From: Treponema sp. | GTDB taxonomy: Bacteria > Spirochaetota > Spirochaetia > Treponematales > Breznakiellaceae | Length of the DNA stretch: 21,938 nucleotides | Direction of reading: 5' to 3' | Assembly (NCBI GenBank): GCA_031270205.1 | Contig: JAISYA010000195.1 | Coordinates: forward strand, 1 to 21,938 | Shown here: positions 8,089 through 17,971 of the stretch, in pieces | Numbering within the stretch: the first letter of the stretch is position 1 | How the letters are laid out: each line of letters opens with the position of its first letter | The notes under the pieces: model-generated | The model's database searches: none | What the model saw: the letters and a program-made list of their open reading frames with translations, nothing else | Told to the model about the DNA's origin: nothing | Position numbers and translations under genes: made by a program

Positions 8089-8412
8089 ATGAAACGTTAC
8101 GGTTCGGTAATAGGCGTACGGCCTGAAAAACTTGATGAGTACAGGAAATTGCACGCCGCCGTCTGGCCCGATGTATTAAAGATGATCGCGGAATGCAATA
8201 TACAAAACTATTCCATTTATTACCACGACGGGCTTTTGTTCAGTTATTTTGAATACTCGGGCAGCGACTACGAGGGCGACATGGCGAAAATGGCCGCAGA
8301 CCCCACGACGCAGAAATGGTGGGACGTGTGCAAGCCCTGTCAGAAGCCCCTGGACAGCCGCAAGGAAGGCGAGTGGTGGGCCGGGGCCGAAGAGGTATTT
8401 CACACCGGCTGA
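8089..8412 (+). CDS. L-rhamnose mutarotase family protein (RhaM/RhaU)
   Basis: This 107-residue protein has the whole RhaM (YiiL, DUF718) fold length. These enzymes interconvert the alpha and beta anomers of L-rhamnose or related sugars in the cytoplasm after import. The motif LHAAVWPDV contains the family's catalytic His and the conserved Trp-Pro. NYSIYYHDGLLFSYFEY and QKWWDVC match the remaining signatures. AAGGAG lies five bases before the ATG. In rhizobial rhamnose operons a RhaU of this family accompanies an ABC importer with two permeases, as here. That supports a rhamnose-like or substituted deoxyhexose substrate. Kinase, isomerase and aldolase genes are absent from the window, so the exact sugar is uncertain. 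Confidence 0.85.
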   Translation: MKRYGSVIGVRPEKLDEYRKLHAAVWPDVLKMIAECNIQNYSIYYHDGLLFSYFEYSGSDYEGDMAKMAADPTTQKWWDVCKPCQKPLDSRKEGEWWAGAEEVFHTG

Positions 8413-8429
8413 GGCGCGGGGAGTAGGGC

Positions 8430-9464
8430 ATGAATAGTATTGAACGGTTTTACGCGACGATTGAACGGCGGCCGGTGGACAGACCGGCCGCGTGGCTTGG
8501 GATTCCGCATTCAAAATCGCTGCCGGGGCTTTTCGCCCATTATGGCGTACAGAGCCTGCACGATCTTAAAGTCGCGATAGGAGACGATTTCTACGCGGTA
8601 GAGCTTCCTTATCATTCTGAATACAGTAACGCGATTTACGCGGCATTTGACTGGTATCTTGACGGCAAAGTTGACGCGGAAAACCGTACCCTGACTTTTC
8701 CGGGTTGTTTTAACAAGGCCGAGGAACTTTCCGACCTGGACTTCTTTAAGTGGCCCGATCCGGTGAAATATATTGATCCGGCTGAATGTGAGCGCTCCGT
8801 TGCGGATGTGCCGGAAGGCAAGGTCGGTTTTGGCGTGCTTTGGTCGGCTCATTTTCAGGATGCCTGCGCGGCTTTCGGCATGGAAACCGCGCTGATGAAC
8901 ATGGCGTCGAATCCGGAAATTTTTGAAGCGGTAAACGATAAAATTATTGATTTTTACCTTACCGCGAACGAAATTTTTTACCGGGCGGCAAAAGGAAAAA
9001 TTCACGCGGTGCTTATCGGCAACGATGTGGGGACTCAGCGCGGCCTTATGATTTCGCCGGATTTAGTGCGGCGTTTTGTAATCCCCGGCTGCCGGAAACT
9101 GGTAGAGCAGGCGAAGCGTTACGGCCTTCGGGTTATCTATCATTCCTGCGGCTCCATCGCCGAGGCCATTCCCGACTTCATTGATGCCGGCGTTGACGCC
9201 CTTCACCCGATACAGGTTCTGGCCGCCGGTATGGATGTGGAATCGCTGCATAAACGCTTCGGCGGCAAAATGTCGTTTTGCGGCGGCGTAGATACACAGA
9301 ACCTCCTCGTGAACGGAACGCCCGAAGATGTTGCCGCGAATGTGCGAAAGCTCCGAAAACTCTTTCCCACGGGTCTTATCATATCTCCAAGCCACGAGGC
9401 TATACAGAGCGACGTGCCGCCCGTCAACGTACAGGCCCTCTTTGATGAAGCCACGCGGGTTTGA
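8430..9464 (+). CDS. URO-D-family protein (third paralogue of the locus)
   Basis: This 344-residue protein is of the same general class as the protein at 147-1382 but shorter, with the standard length of the URO-D fold. It begins SIERFYATIERRPVDRPAAW, the usual opening of this family. It carries YHSCGS with His238 and Cys240, FCGGVDTQ with Cys284, and a final SPSHEAIQSDVPPVNV. His-x-Cys...Cys again fits zinc-dependent methyltransferases of the MtaA type. It starts 17 bases after the mutarotase stop with GGGGAG upstream, so it is cotranscribed. HemE is unlikely because of the context and the zinc-type motif. No corrinoid-binding partner protein is encoded in the window. Confidence 0.8.
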   Translation: MNSIERFYATIERRPVDRPAAWLGIPHSKSLPGLFAHYGVQSLHDLKVAIGDDFYAVELPYHSEYSNAIYAAFDWYLDGKVDAENRTLTFPGCFNKAEELSDLDFFKWPDPVKYIDPAECERSVADVPEGKVGFGVLWSAHFQDACAAFGMETALMNMASNPEIFEAVNDKIIDFYLTANEIFYRAAKGKIHAVLIGNDVGTQRGLMISPDLVRRFVIPGCRKLVEQAKRYGLRVIYHSCGSIAEAIPDFIDAGVDALHPIQVLAAGMDVESLHKRFGGKMSFCGGVDTQNLLVNGTPEDVAANVRKLRKLFPTGLIISPSHEAIQSDVPPVNVQALFDEATRV

Positions 9465-9502
9465 CACCGGTTTTTCGGGCGAAACATATCTGTTGAACGG
9501 AG

Positions 9503-9529
9503 CTTTCCCAAAATTTCGGTTTTGGGAAG
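9503..9529. repeat. CTTTCCCAAAA/TTTTGGGAAG hairpin
   Basis: CTTTCCCAAAA (9503-9513) and TTTTGGGAAG (9520-9529) form an inverted repeat with a TTTCGG spacer. It lies just after the third URO-D gene, and its right arm is the first of three TTTTGGGAAGTAA repeats. It may act as a weak terminator or operator. Confidence 0.5.
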
Positions 9530-9577
9530 TAAGTTTTGGCAATGTTTTTGGGAAGTAAGCATGTTTTGGGAAGTAAA
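9520..9577 (+). repeat. three direct repeats upstream of the cfpA promoter
   Basis: TTTTGGGAAGTAAG occurs at 9520-9533 and 9546-9559, and TTTTGGGAAGTAAA at 9564-9577. Start-to-start spacings are 26 and 18 bases. They end just before the cfpA promoter, a position suited to binding sites for a regulator. They could equally be remnants of the CCCAAAA-type intergenic elements seen elsewhere in the window. Confidence 0.6.
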
Positions 9578-9601
9578 CTTGACAAATTGTAATATTGGGG
9601 C

Positions 9602-9631
9602 TTTACATTTTCATAAGAATATGGATATAAT
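9602..9631 (+). promoter_or_regulatory. predicted promoter of cfpA
   Basis: TTTACA at 9602-9607 and a perfect TATAAT at 9626-9631 are separated by 18 bases, in an AT-rich stretch unlike the surrounding DNA. A second consensus -35, TTGACA at 9579-9584, lies 17 bases upstream of TTTACA but has no good -10. Transcription would start near 9638, about 40 bases before the ATG at 9677. AAGGAG supplies the ribosome site. Confidence 0.6.
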
Positions 9632-9676
9632 AATGAATCAAGTGTCTTGTCCGAATTTTTTATTAAGGAGTGAATC

Positions 9677-11674
9677 ATGGGATCAGTAGATTTGCCTAAA
9701 AGCCCTAATGTATTCCATCCGGAGAAACCGAGCGCCGTAGGCTCCCGGAATTCGTTGGCCCAGGAATACCGTGATCAGCAGATTGAGGTTAACCAGTTGC
9801 TGGAAGAGGAAACCAACAAGGTTATCCATCACCTCACCGCGAAACTGCCCAAGGATGTGCTTGAACGCCTTGATGTAATGGGCGGTTTGAAAGAAAAACT
9901 GTACAACTATTTCAACCAGAATTACCAGAACATGTTCAACCGTTACATGGTGACGACTGAAGATGAAATGGTGAAGAAAGTCCGAAACTATATCGACAAG
10001 GAAGAGACCAAGGTCCTTGCCCGCTACACCCCCAAAGAAATAGCGGACCTCCTTGACGCGGTAGGCGGCGCCGACAAGTTCAACACCGGTGAAATCGAAA
10101 AATCCATGGTGAACATGTATGGCCACTTGCAGGGCCATATCCAGCGCGGCGTCAACGAGCTGGAAACCCACACCAACAGCATTCTGCGGCAAAAAACCGA
10201 TACCGGCGCCTTTGTCCGCGGCGAGAACGCCTACTCCATCGTCAAATGCGCCTTCAAAGACAATCTGATAAAGCCCAAGACGGTCAGCGATGTGAAACTC
10301 TCGGTGAATATACTGGATTCCGAGCTTATCAGCCCGATTTTCCACTATCAGGTCACGGTGGAATACCTGATCAAAGACCTCGTTTCAAAACACATCATTG
10401 ACAGCATCGACAAGGAAATTGAGCGGATTAAGGATCAGCGGATCGACCAGGGTCTTGAGGAATTCTCCGACAGCGAGATTATCTTCAGCAAGATCAACCG
10501 GGTGGAGAATTACACCGACGACAGCGCCGAGGAAGCCAAATCCAAGCGTTACGGGTATATCGCCAAGGCGCTTATGGAGCGGATCGCCGATCTCCGCGCG
10601 GAAATCGATCCCGAGGCTTTTGACGCCCTCAATGTCCGCGAAAACATCAAGAAGATCGTCGACATCGAGAACATCCGCAACCGCGGCTTCAACACCGCCA
10701 TCAACTCGATCACCTCTATCCTCGACACATCCAAGATGGGCTACCAGTTCATCGAAAACCTCAAAAACTGCCGCGAAGTAATCATCCGGGAATATGAGGA
10801 CACCGATGTGGCCAACCTGCCGGACGAGCGCTATCAGATCAAGATGCGCTATTTCGACAACGCCCAGCTCATTGAAGACCGCAAGGCCTACGACGTGCAG
10901 ATCAAGAGCTTTGAGACCGAGATTCAGCATCTGTGGGACCTGCTGGAAGTGATCTACCAGGATTCCAAATCGTCATTCAAAGTCACTGATTTTGAAGACC
11001 TCGCCAAGAAGAACAGAAACCGCATCAAAAAGCTCATCAAGGACAAGACCGGCGATCCCCTCTACGAAGATATCGCCAAGGTGTGGGACGAGATTTCCTT
11101 TGTCGCTTCCGCCGAGACCGAGGTGGAAAAGGCCAACCGGACCTACTATTTCGAGAAGGACCGGCTCCGCACCAGGATCATCCGCATGCGGGAGCGGATG
11201 AAACAAATGTACGATTATCTGTATCCCATTGAGCGGCGGGTTATGGAAAGCCGCCTCTCCTGGCTGGAAAAGGAATACTTCCGCTTTGACTACATGATCA
11301 ATCCCTACCACCTGCAGCCCGGTCTCTTGCTGGATGTGGATATCACTTCGATCAAGCGGAAGAAAGTAACGCTGGACTCCATGGCCAACGTGCTCAACGA
11401 ATTCCTCCACGGCGTGTCCAAGGGCTTCCAGGATGCGGCGTTTGCCTCGTTCAGCCGCCGCCGCTCTACTGTTCGGGAAGACATCACCCAGTCTTTCGGC
11501 AGCGCCGAGGCTATCCGTCCCGCTTCCACCTCGGACGCTCCCCCCGCTGTCGCCAACACGCAGCCCAAGGCAATCGCCGCTCCCAAACGGGGACGGAAAC
11601 CCGCCGGCGTGGTGGATGCCAAGCCCAAAAGGGGACGGAGATCGAACAGAGAAGCGGGATTAACTGAACTGTAA
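9677..11674 (+). CDS. cfpA: cytoplasmic filament protein A (CfpA)
   Basis: This 665-residue cytoplasmic protein opens MGSVDLPKSPNVFHPEKPS, which I recognise as the start of the treponemal cytoplasmic filament protein. The family's usual length is about 680. CfpA builds the ribbon of filaments that runs along the cell beneath the flagella and affects chain formation and division. The body is strongly charged and mostly helical, consistent with coiled-coil assembly. Odd feature: the last 31 residues are basic, with two PKRGR motifs (636-640 and 650-654) that resemble AT-hooks, after a Pro/Ala-rich linker from about 610. The start has AAGGAG and a strong promoter. Downstream genes are a hypothetical protein and a PPDK-like enzyme, as remembered for T. 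pallidum. The identification rests on sequence memory and gene order. Confidence 0.87.
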   Translation: MGSVDLPKSPNVFHPEKPSAVGSRNSLAQEYRDQQIEVNQLLEEETNKVIHHLTAKLPKDVLERLDVMGGLKEKLYNYFNQNYQNMFNRYMVTTEDEMVKKVRNYIDKEETKVLARYTPKEIADLLDAVGGADKFNTGEIEKSMVNMYGHLQGHIQRGVNELETHTNSILRQKTDTGAFVRGENAYSIVKCAFKDNLIKPKTVSDVKLSVNILDSELISPIFHYQVTVEYLIKDLVSKHIIDSIDKEIERIKDQRIDQGLEEFSDSEIIFSKINRVENYTDDSAEEAKSKRYGYIAKALMERIADLRAEIDPEAFDALNVRENIKKIVDIENIRNRGFNTAINSITSILDTSKMGYQFIENLKNCREVIIREYEDTDVANLPDERYQIKMRYFDNAQLIEDRKAYDVQIKSFETEIQHLWDLLEVIYQDSKSSFKVTDFEDLAKKNRNRIKKLIKDKTGDPLYEDIAKVWDEISFVASAETEVEKANRTYYFEKDRLRTRIIRMRERMKQMYDYLYPIERRVMESRLSWLEKEYFRFDYMINPYHLQPGLLLDVDITSIKRKKVTLDSMANVLNEFLHGVSKGFQDAAFASFSRRRSTVREDITQSFGSAEAIRPASTSDAPPAVANTQPKAIAAPKRGRKPAGVVDAKPKRGRRSNREAGLTEL

Positions 11675-11680
11675 TGCAAT

Positions 11681-11714
11681 GCGTCCCGCCCGGTCCTGTG
11701 CCGGGGCGGGATGC
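11681..11714 (+). terminator. GC-rich hairpin after cfpA (partial terminator or processing signal)
   Basis: GCGTCCCGCCCGG and CCGGGGCGGGATGC form a strong imperfect stem (one bulge, one wobble) seven bases after the cfpA stop. No T-run follows directly. It could reduce read-through, or protect the abundant cfpA message, so that the two downstream genes are expressed at a lower level. Confidence 0.5.
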
Positions 11715-11806
11715 CGCTGATTAAAGGCCCCTGATACGATAGTGCGGTTTTTATGCCAACCGTTCTGGGATGTTGGGGGCTTTTTATTAAAGGGGGCAAT
11801 GTTTTT

Positions 11807-12838
11807 ATGAGTAAAAATTTGGTCAATCTGGAAGTACTTTCCACACGGGCGGGTTTTAACGCCGCGGTGCGGCAGGTACAGAAGACCATCAGCATTTCCG
11901 GAGACGCGGGATCGGACAATTTGGCGGATATTTTATATGAAATGGGAGACAATGAACTTTCCGGCGAGCGGATAGGGATATTGCTACAGATGATCCTGGT
12001 TGACAAGCTGGGTTACAGGGCGGCTTCTTCCAACCTTGCCACGGTGGTTGATGATCCGGCCATACTGGCGAAGGAATTCGCCAAATGGAAAGGCGTCGAT
12101 CTTATCGTCGCCTATCACCATCCTGAACTGGGGCTTTTGATCGCGAATCCCAAAGTGGCCGAGGAATTGTCCGGCTTCGGGGGTCTGCGCAAACGGGAAC
12201 TTCTGGTGGTGTACGCCGGAAAACAGGGCAAAAGCGCCGACGAAGACTGCCGGCATGCGGCGGCATTGGCCTTGAGTCTGTTCGCCGGCGCCAGGGTAAA
12301 AACCCCGCCGGCGCTGCTGAAGGGGAATTTCAGCGTGCGCAAGGTTTCGGCGCCCGCCAGGGACGATGAGAAAACAGCCGTTTCCAGGAAGGCGGCTAAA
12401 AAAAAGGCCGCCAAAACCGCTCCCGGGGCAAAACGGGCTCCCTCCGCGCCTCAGGCGCAGCGTGTTGCCGCGCCGGTGGTAACCGCATCGGCGACGGCCA
12501 GGGGATCGGTGAAAATGACGCCCCGTTATGCGGTGGTGGTGCAAAACGAACTGTTCCACAACGGAAACGTGGAAGCCTGGAAACGGATCGTAGCCAGCTA
12601 CAATTCCAAACATCCCACGCTGGAAGTGTACATCTACTATGAGGGAGAACGAATCCTTGATATCAATGCTCTTTTCAAATGGGGCAAGGTGAAGCACGGC
12701 AGCGCCATTGAGTTCGCCGTGGCGGGTGACAATATCCAGGACGTGGCAAAATTGCAGCGCTATCTGTCCCAGGGGGCCAGCAGCCAGTTTGAAGCCTTCC
12801 TTCACGGACCGGTAAATAACGTGTTGAAGCTCTTTTAA
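11807..12838 (+). CDS. conserved treponemal protein with C-terminal HPr-like domain
   Basis: This 343-residue protein has three parts. An N-terminal domain (1-180) is not recognised. A Lys/Ala/Pro-rich linker (about 185-235) includes RKAAKKKAAKTAPGAKRAP. The C-terminal domain (about 240-327) has the HPr pattern: after a 5-residue length difference, YYEGERILDINALFKWGKVK aligns with the HPr strand-helix that carries Ser46, and HGSAIEFAVAGDNIQDVAKL follows as in HPr. His251 sits near the HPr active-site His, but the Ala-Arg-Pro after it is Asn-Gly-Asn and the Ser46 position is Asn. The ATG at 11807 is chosen over 11753 because AAAGGGGG lies ten bases upstream. It sits between cfpA and the PPDK-like gene. 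The HPr-like call is my own reading and function is unknown. Confidence 0.6.
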   Translation: MSKNLVNLEVLSTRAGFNAAVRQVQKTISISGDAGSDNLADILYEMGDNELSGERIGILLQMILVDKLGYRAASSNLATVVDDPAILAKEFAKWKGVDLIVAYHHPELGLLIANPKVAEELSGFGGLRKRELLVVYAGKQGKSADEDCRHAAALALSLFAGARVKTPPALLKGNFSVRKVSAPARDDEKTAVSRKAAKKKAAKTAPGAKRAPSAPQAQRVAAPVVTASATARGSVKMTPRYAVVVQNELFHNGNVEAWKRIVASYNSKHPTLEVYIYYEGERILDINALFKWGKVKHGSAIEFAVAGDNIQDVAKLQRYLSQGASSQFEAFLHGPVNNVLKLF

Positions 12839-12850
12839 TAAGGAAAAACC

Positions 12851-15526
<2,676 letters not shown>

Positions 15527-15577
15527 AAGCGATACGGAGGCTCATTTCAAAATTGGCCCTTCATTTCAAATTGTAAA

Positions 15578-15612
15578 AAAGCCGCCCGGGCGAACCGGAC
15601 GGCTTTGCTTTT
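15578..15612. terminator. bidirectional rho-independent terminator
   Basis: AAAGCCGCCCGG (15578-15589) and CCGGACGGCTTT (15595-15606) form a 12-position stem with one mismatch and a GCGAA loop. A-rich and T-rich tracts flank it. It closes the cfpA operon on + and may also serve the converging gene at 15712-16467 on -. Confidence 0.8.
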
Positions 15613-15650
15613 GTAATCCCGCAACCCACGCAGCTGCTTTAGCGGCAAGG

Positions 15651-15690
15651 ATCCCATAAACCGGGATTTTTTGCGATCTCAAACGCAAAA
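15651..15690. terminator. secondary hairpins between converging genes
   Basis: ATCCC/GGGAT (15651-15667) is followed by TTTTTT. The overlapping arms GGATTTTTTGCG and CGCAAAAATCC (about 15665-15690) form a second stem with one bulged T. The second is well placed to end the minus-strand gene that stops at 15712. Both are weaker than the terminator at 15578. Confidence 0.45.
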
Positions 15691-15711
15691 ATCCGCAAGC
15701 GCAACAGGCTG

Positions 15712-16467
15712 CTAGGAGTATTCGCCCTTGAAGGACATTGTCCTTTCCACTATTGCCGAGACCAGCTTTGCCGCTGTTTTGGCATCCGCCTGGGGAACAC
15801 CCGCTTCCTGGTTAAAGGATTTCGCAAAAAGATCACGGAGTGTTTCGTAGACATCAGGCAGGTTGTACAGCACGCGGGCAAAGTTATCACCGGTGGGCTT
15901 AAGCACGACGAATGAGCCGTAGCTCTCATTTGGTTCCTTGGACACATAGATCGAGTTTTGTTTTCTGTCGCTGATCTTTTCCAGCTCGCTGTAACGTTTG
16001 GGAATACGCTCGTTATCCTTCCTGCTGACCGGTTCCACATGCTTGCTCGCGTAGGAAGCAGGTTCTACGAGAATGTGCAGCTTTTTTCCCGCGGTCCTGA
16101 ATTCCAGCCCTGTTTCGGTAAACAATATTTCCTTTACCCCAGAGTAGGACACTATCTCATAGATAGAATACGTCGAGTTAGAGCTGAAGAACGATGAAAT
16201 GATGTACCCGTGATCCCTGGGCAGTTTTTCCTCGGCATAGGCGTCAAAAAGGTCCATAACCCTGAGGCCGGGCGTGGACGCGGGTATCTTTGCCGGAGTA
16301 TCCACAGGCGGTTTTACGGCGGCCCTTTTCACTGCCGGCTTAGCGGCCGGTTTTTTCGCCGGGGCTTTTGCGGTTGCCTTTACGGCGGTTTTTTTCGCCG
16401 CCGGTTTTGCGGCGGACTTTTTAGCTGCTGGTTTCGCGCTTTTTGCGGGTTTGCTTGACACTGCCAT
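15712..16467 (-). CDS. hypothetical protein with histone H1-like Lys/Ala/Pro tail
   Basis: This 251-residue protein has two parts. Residues 1-66 are a low-complexity basic tail built of repeats such as KPAAKK and AKKPAAKPA, like bacterial H1-like nucleoid proteins. Residues 67-251 are a globular domain that I do not recognise, starting LRVMDLFDAYAEEKLPRDHG and containing KEILFTETGLEFRTAGKKLH. The tail suggests nucleic-acid binding in the cytoplasm. The ATG follows AAGGGGGG on the minus strand at a normal distance. The gene stands alone and converges on the filament operon. It could be a nucleoid-associated or RNA-associated factor; the function is not established. Confidence 0.8.
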   Translation of the reverse strand: MAVSSKPAKSAKPAAKKSAAKPAAKKTAVKATAKAPAKKPAAKPAVKRAAVKPPVDTPAKIPASTPGLRVMDLFDAYAEEKLPRDHGYIISSFFSSNSTYSIYEIVSYSGVKEILFTETGLEFRTAGKKLHILVEPASYASKHVEPVSRKDNERIPKRYSELEKISDRKQNSIYVSKEPNESYGSFVVLKPTGDNFARVLYNLPDVYETLRDLFAKSFNQEAGVPQADAKTAAKLVSAIVERTMSFKGEYS

Positions 16468-16559
16468 TAATATTCCCCCCTTAGGTTTTTGTCGTCTGGG
16501 CTAATTTCAAATCATAGTCATGGCGGACCATCGGATTTTGAAATCGCGTCATATAGTGC

Positions 16560-16589
16560 ATTATAATCTTTTTTTCAAAATCTTAGCAA
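16560..16589 (-). promoter_or_regulatory. predicted promoter of the H1-like gene
   Basis: Read on the minus strand, TTGCTA (16589-16584) and a perfect TATAAT (16565-16560) are 18 bases apart. The message would start near 16553 with a leader of about 85 bases. Confidence 0.45.
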
Positions 16590-16611
16590 CTGTTTTTTTA
16601 ATGACTGTGGC

Positions 16612-16678
16612 GCCTATCCCAAAACCGCGCCCCCGGCTATGCCGGGAACGCCAGCGCGCAGTTGGTTTTGGGACAGGC
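16612..16678 (+). repeat. dispersed palindromic repeat, copy 3
   Basis: GCCTATCCCAAAACC (16612-16626) and GGTTTTGGGACAGGC (16664-16678) are terminal inverted repeats differing at one position. The inner CCCGGC-TAT-GCCGGG hairpin is identical to copy 1. It lies between the H1-like gene and pta, in the same orientation as copy 1, and lacks the outer flank shared by copies 1 and 2. Confidence 0.8.
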
Positions 16679-16689
16679 TCACACATAAA

Positions 16690-16720
16690 AACCCGTGAAC
16701 GAAAATTCTTATGTGTTCAC
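16690..16720 (-). terminator. possible terminator of pta
   Basis: On the minus strand GTGAAC (16720-16715, including the pta stop codon) can pair with GTTCAC (16700-16695), followed by GGGTTTTT. The stem is short with a 14-base loop. An alternative pairing ACACATAA/TTATGTGT competes with it. Confidence 0.4.
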
Positions 16721-17712
16721 TTCGCCCGTGACAGCGTGACCGCGGCGGTAGTGACAATATCGTCCACCGAGGCTCCGCGTGAGAGATCGCTCACCGGTTT
16801 GGCAAAGCCCTGCAGGAAGGGACCGAAAGCTTCGGCTTTACCCAGGCGCTGGACCAGCTTGTAGCCAATATTGCCCGATCCAAGGTCCGGAAAAACAAGT
16901 GTGTTTACCCTGCCCCGTACCGGGCTGCCCGGCGCTTTTTTGTCCGTTACCGAGGGTACCAAGGCCGCGTCGGCCTGCAACTCGCCGTCAAACACAAAGC
17001 CGGGATTCTTGCTTTTGAGAAGCCCTACCGCGGTCTGTACCTTGGTTACGGCGTCGTGTTTGGCGGATCCTTTGGTGGAAAAGGACATGAGCGCTACTAC
17101 CGGCTCCGTCCCCAGAAATTCCCGGCAGGACTGGGCCGCGCTCTCGGCTATATCGGCGAGCTGTTCCGCCGTAGGATCGGGCACTACCGCGCAGTCCGAG
17201 AAGATGAGTGCGCCGTCCGCTCCCCAGTGGGGATCCATGTTGGCCATCACAAAGCAGGAAGACGCCGTCTTAAGCCCCGGTACCGTCCCGATAATGGCAA
17301 GCCCCGCCCGTAGCACATCGCCGGTGGTGTTTTCCGCGCCGGCAACCATTGCGTCGGCCGCGCCCAAGTGGACCATCATGGCCCCCCAGCGCAGGGGATC
17401 GGCAATGTCGATTTTCGCCTGTTCCTCGCTCATGCCCTTGTGCCTGCGCATCTCATAGTACTCGTGGGCGTATTTGTTCAGATTGGCGTCGGCATGAGGC
17501 GAAACGATATTGATCCCGCCCAGGTCCACCCCTTCGTTTTCCGCAACCTTCCGAATATCCGCCACTTTCCCCAAAAGCGTGACGCTGACGGCAAGCTGCT
17601 CTTTCATCAGAATCTGCGCCGCCTTGACGGTCCGGGGCTCAGTGCCCTCGGGCAGCACAAGCCTTTTCCGCATTGATTTGGCCTTGGCCTTCATTTCGTT
17701 TACAAAATCCAT
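16717..17712 (-). CDS. pta: phosphate acetyltransferase
   Basis: This 331-residue protein is of the usual PTA length. It interconverts acetyl-CoA plus phosphate and acetyl phosphate plus CoA in the cytoplasm, feeding acetate formation with acetate kinase. Signatures are KRLVLPEGTEPRTVKAA at the N-terminus, HLGAADAMVAGAENTTGDVL in the middle and DLSRGASVDDIV at the end. Ser311-Arg312 in the last is the conserved CoA/phosphate-site pair. A longer reading from 17823 adds 37 residues unlike PTA. The ATG at 17712 has GGAGAGGGAG upstream and is preferred. The gene is monocistronic, and no acetate kinase gene lies beside it in the window. Confidence 0.93.
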   Translation of the reverse strand: MDFVNEMKAKAKSMRKRLVLPEGTEPRTVKAAQILMKEQLAVSVTLLGKVADIRKVAENEGVDLGGINIVSPHADANLNKYAHEYYEMRRHKGMSEEQAKIDIADPLRWGAMMVHLGAADAMVAGAENTTGDVLRAGLAIIGTVPGLKTASSCFVMANMDPHWGADGALIFSDCAVVPDPTAEQLADIAESAAQSCREFLGTEPVVALMSFSTKGSAKHDAVTKVQTAVGLLKSKNPGFVFDGELQADAALVPSVTDKKAPGSPVRGRVNTLVFPDLGSGNIGYKLVQRLGKAEAFGPFLQGFAKPVSDLSRGASVDDIVTTAAVTLSRAK

Positions 17713-17771
17713 ACAACGCTCCCTCTCCGGCGGCTCTGGCCCCGGATAATTGGTATTGCAATAATAATCCC

Positions 17772-17800
17772 AGCATAGCCTGATATGCGGAATTTCGCAA
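17772..17800 (-). promoter_or_regulatory. predicted promoter of pta
   Basis: On the minus strand TTGCGA (17800-17795) and TATGCT (17777-17772) are 17 bases apart, each 4/6 to consensus. They lie about 60 bases before the pta ATG. Confidence 0.35.
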
Positions 17801-17906
17801 GTATCCTTTCGGTAACATTTCAAAATGAGGCATTTCGGTATCCGCAGAGAGAAAAGAACTTCATAACCCTAAGGACACGCTGAAAAACGGAAGAAGAACC
17901 ACAGAC

Positions 17907-17921
17907 CGCGCTGACAGCGCG
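17907..17921. promoter_or_regulatory. short GC palindrome in the pta/murC divergent gap
   Basis: CGCGCTGACAGCGCG is a symmetrical 15-base site lying between divergent pta and murC, about 50 bases before murC. It could be an operator or just a small hairpin. I see no clear promoter for murC in this 260-base gap. Confidence 0.3.
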
Positions 17922-17971
17922 AACAGCGCATCAGCCTTGAAACACCGCGGTTTTCCGGGTAAAAATGGATC

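Noticed and set aside
9520..9577. CRISPR-like array
   Set aside because: Only three 14-base repeats with unequal 4-12 base spacers, no cas genes and a promoter-proximal position. These are direct repeats, not CRISPR.
16274..16504. Plus-strand Ala/Phe-rich frame opposite the H1-like tail
   Set aside because: Its repetitive translation is just the complement of the KPAKK repeats. The minus-strand frame has the ribosome site and a full-length domain.
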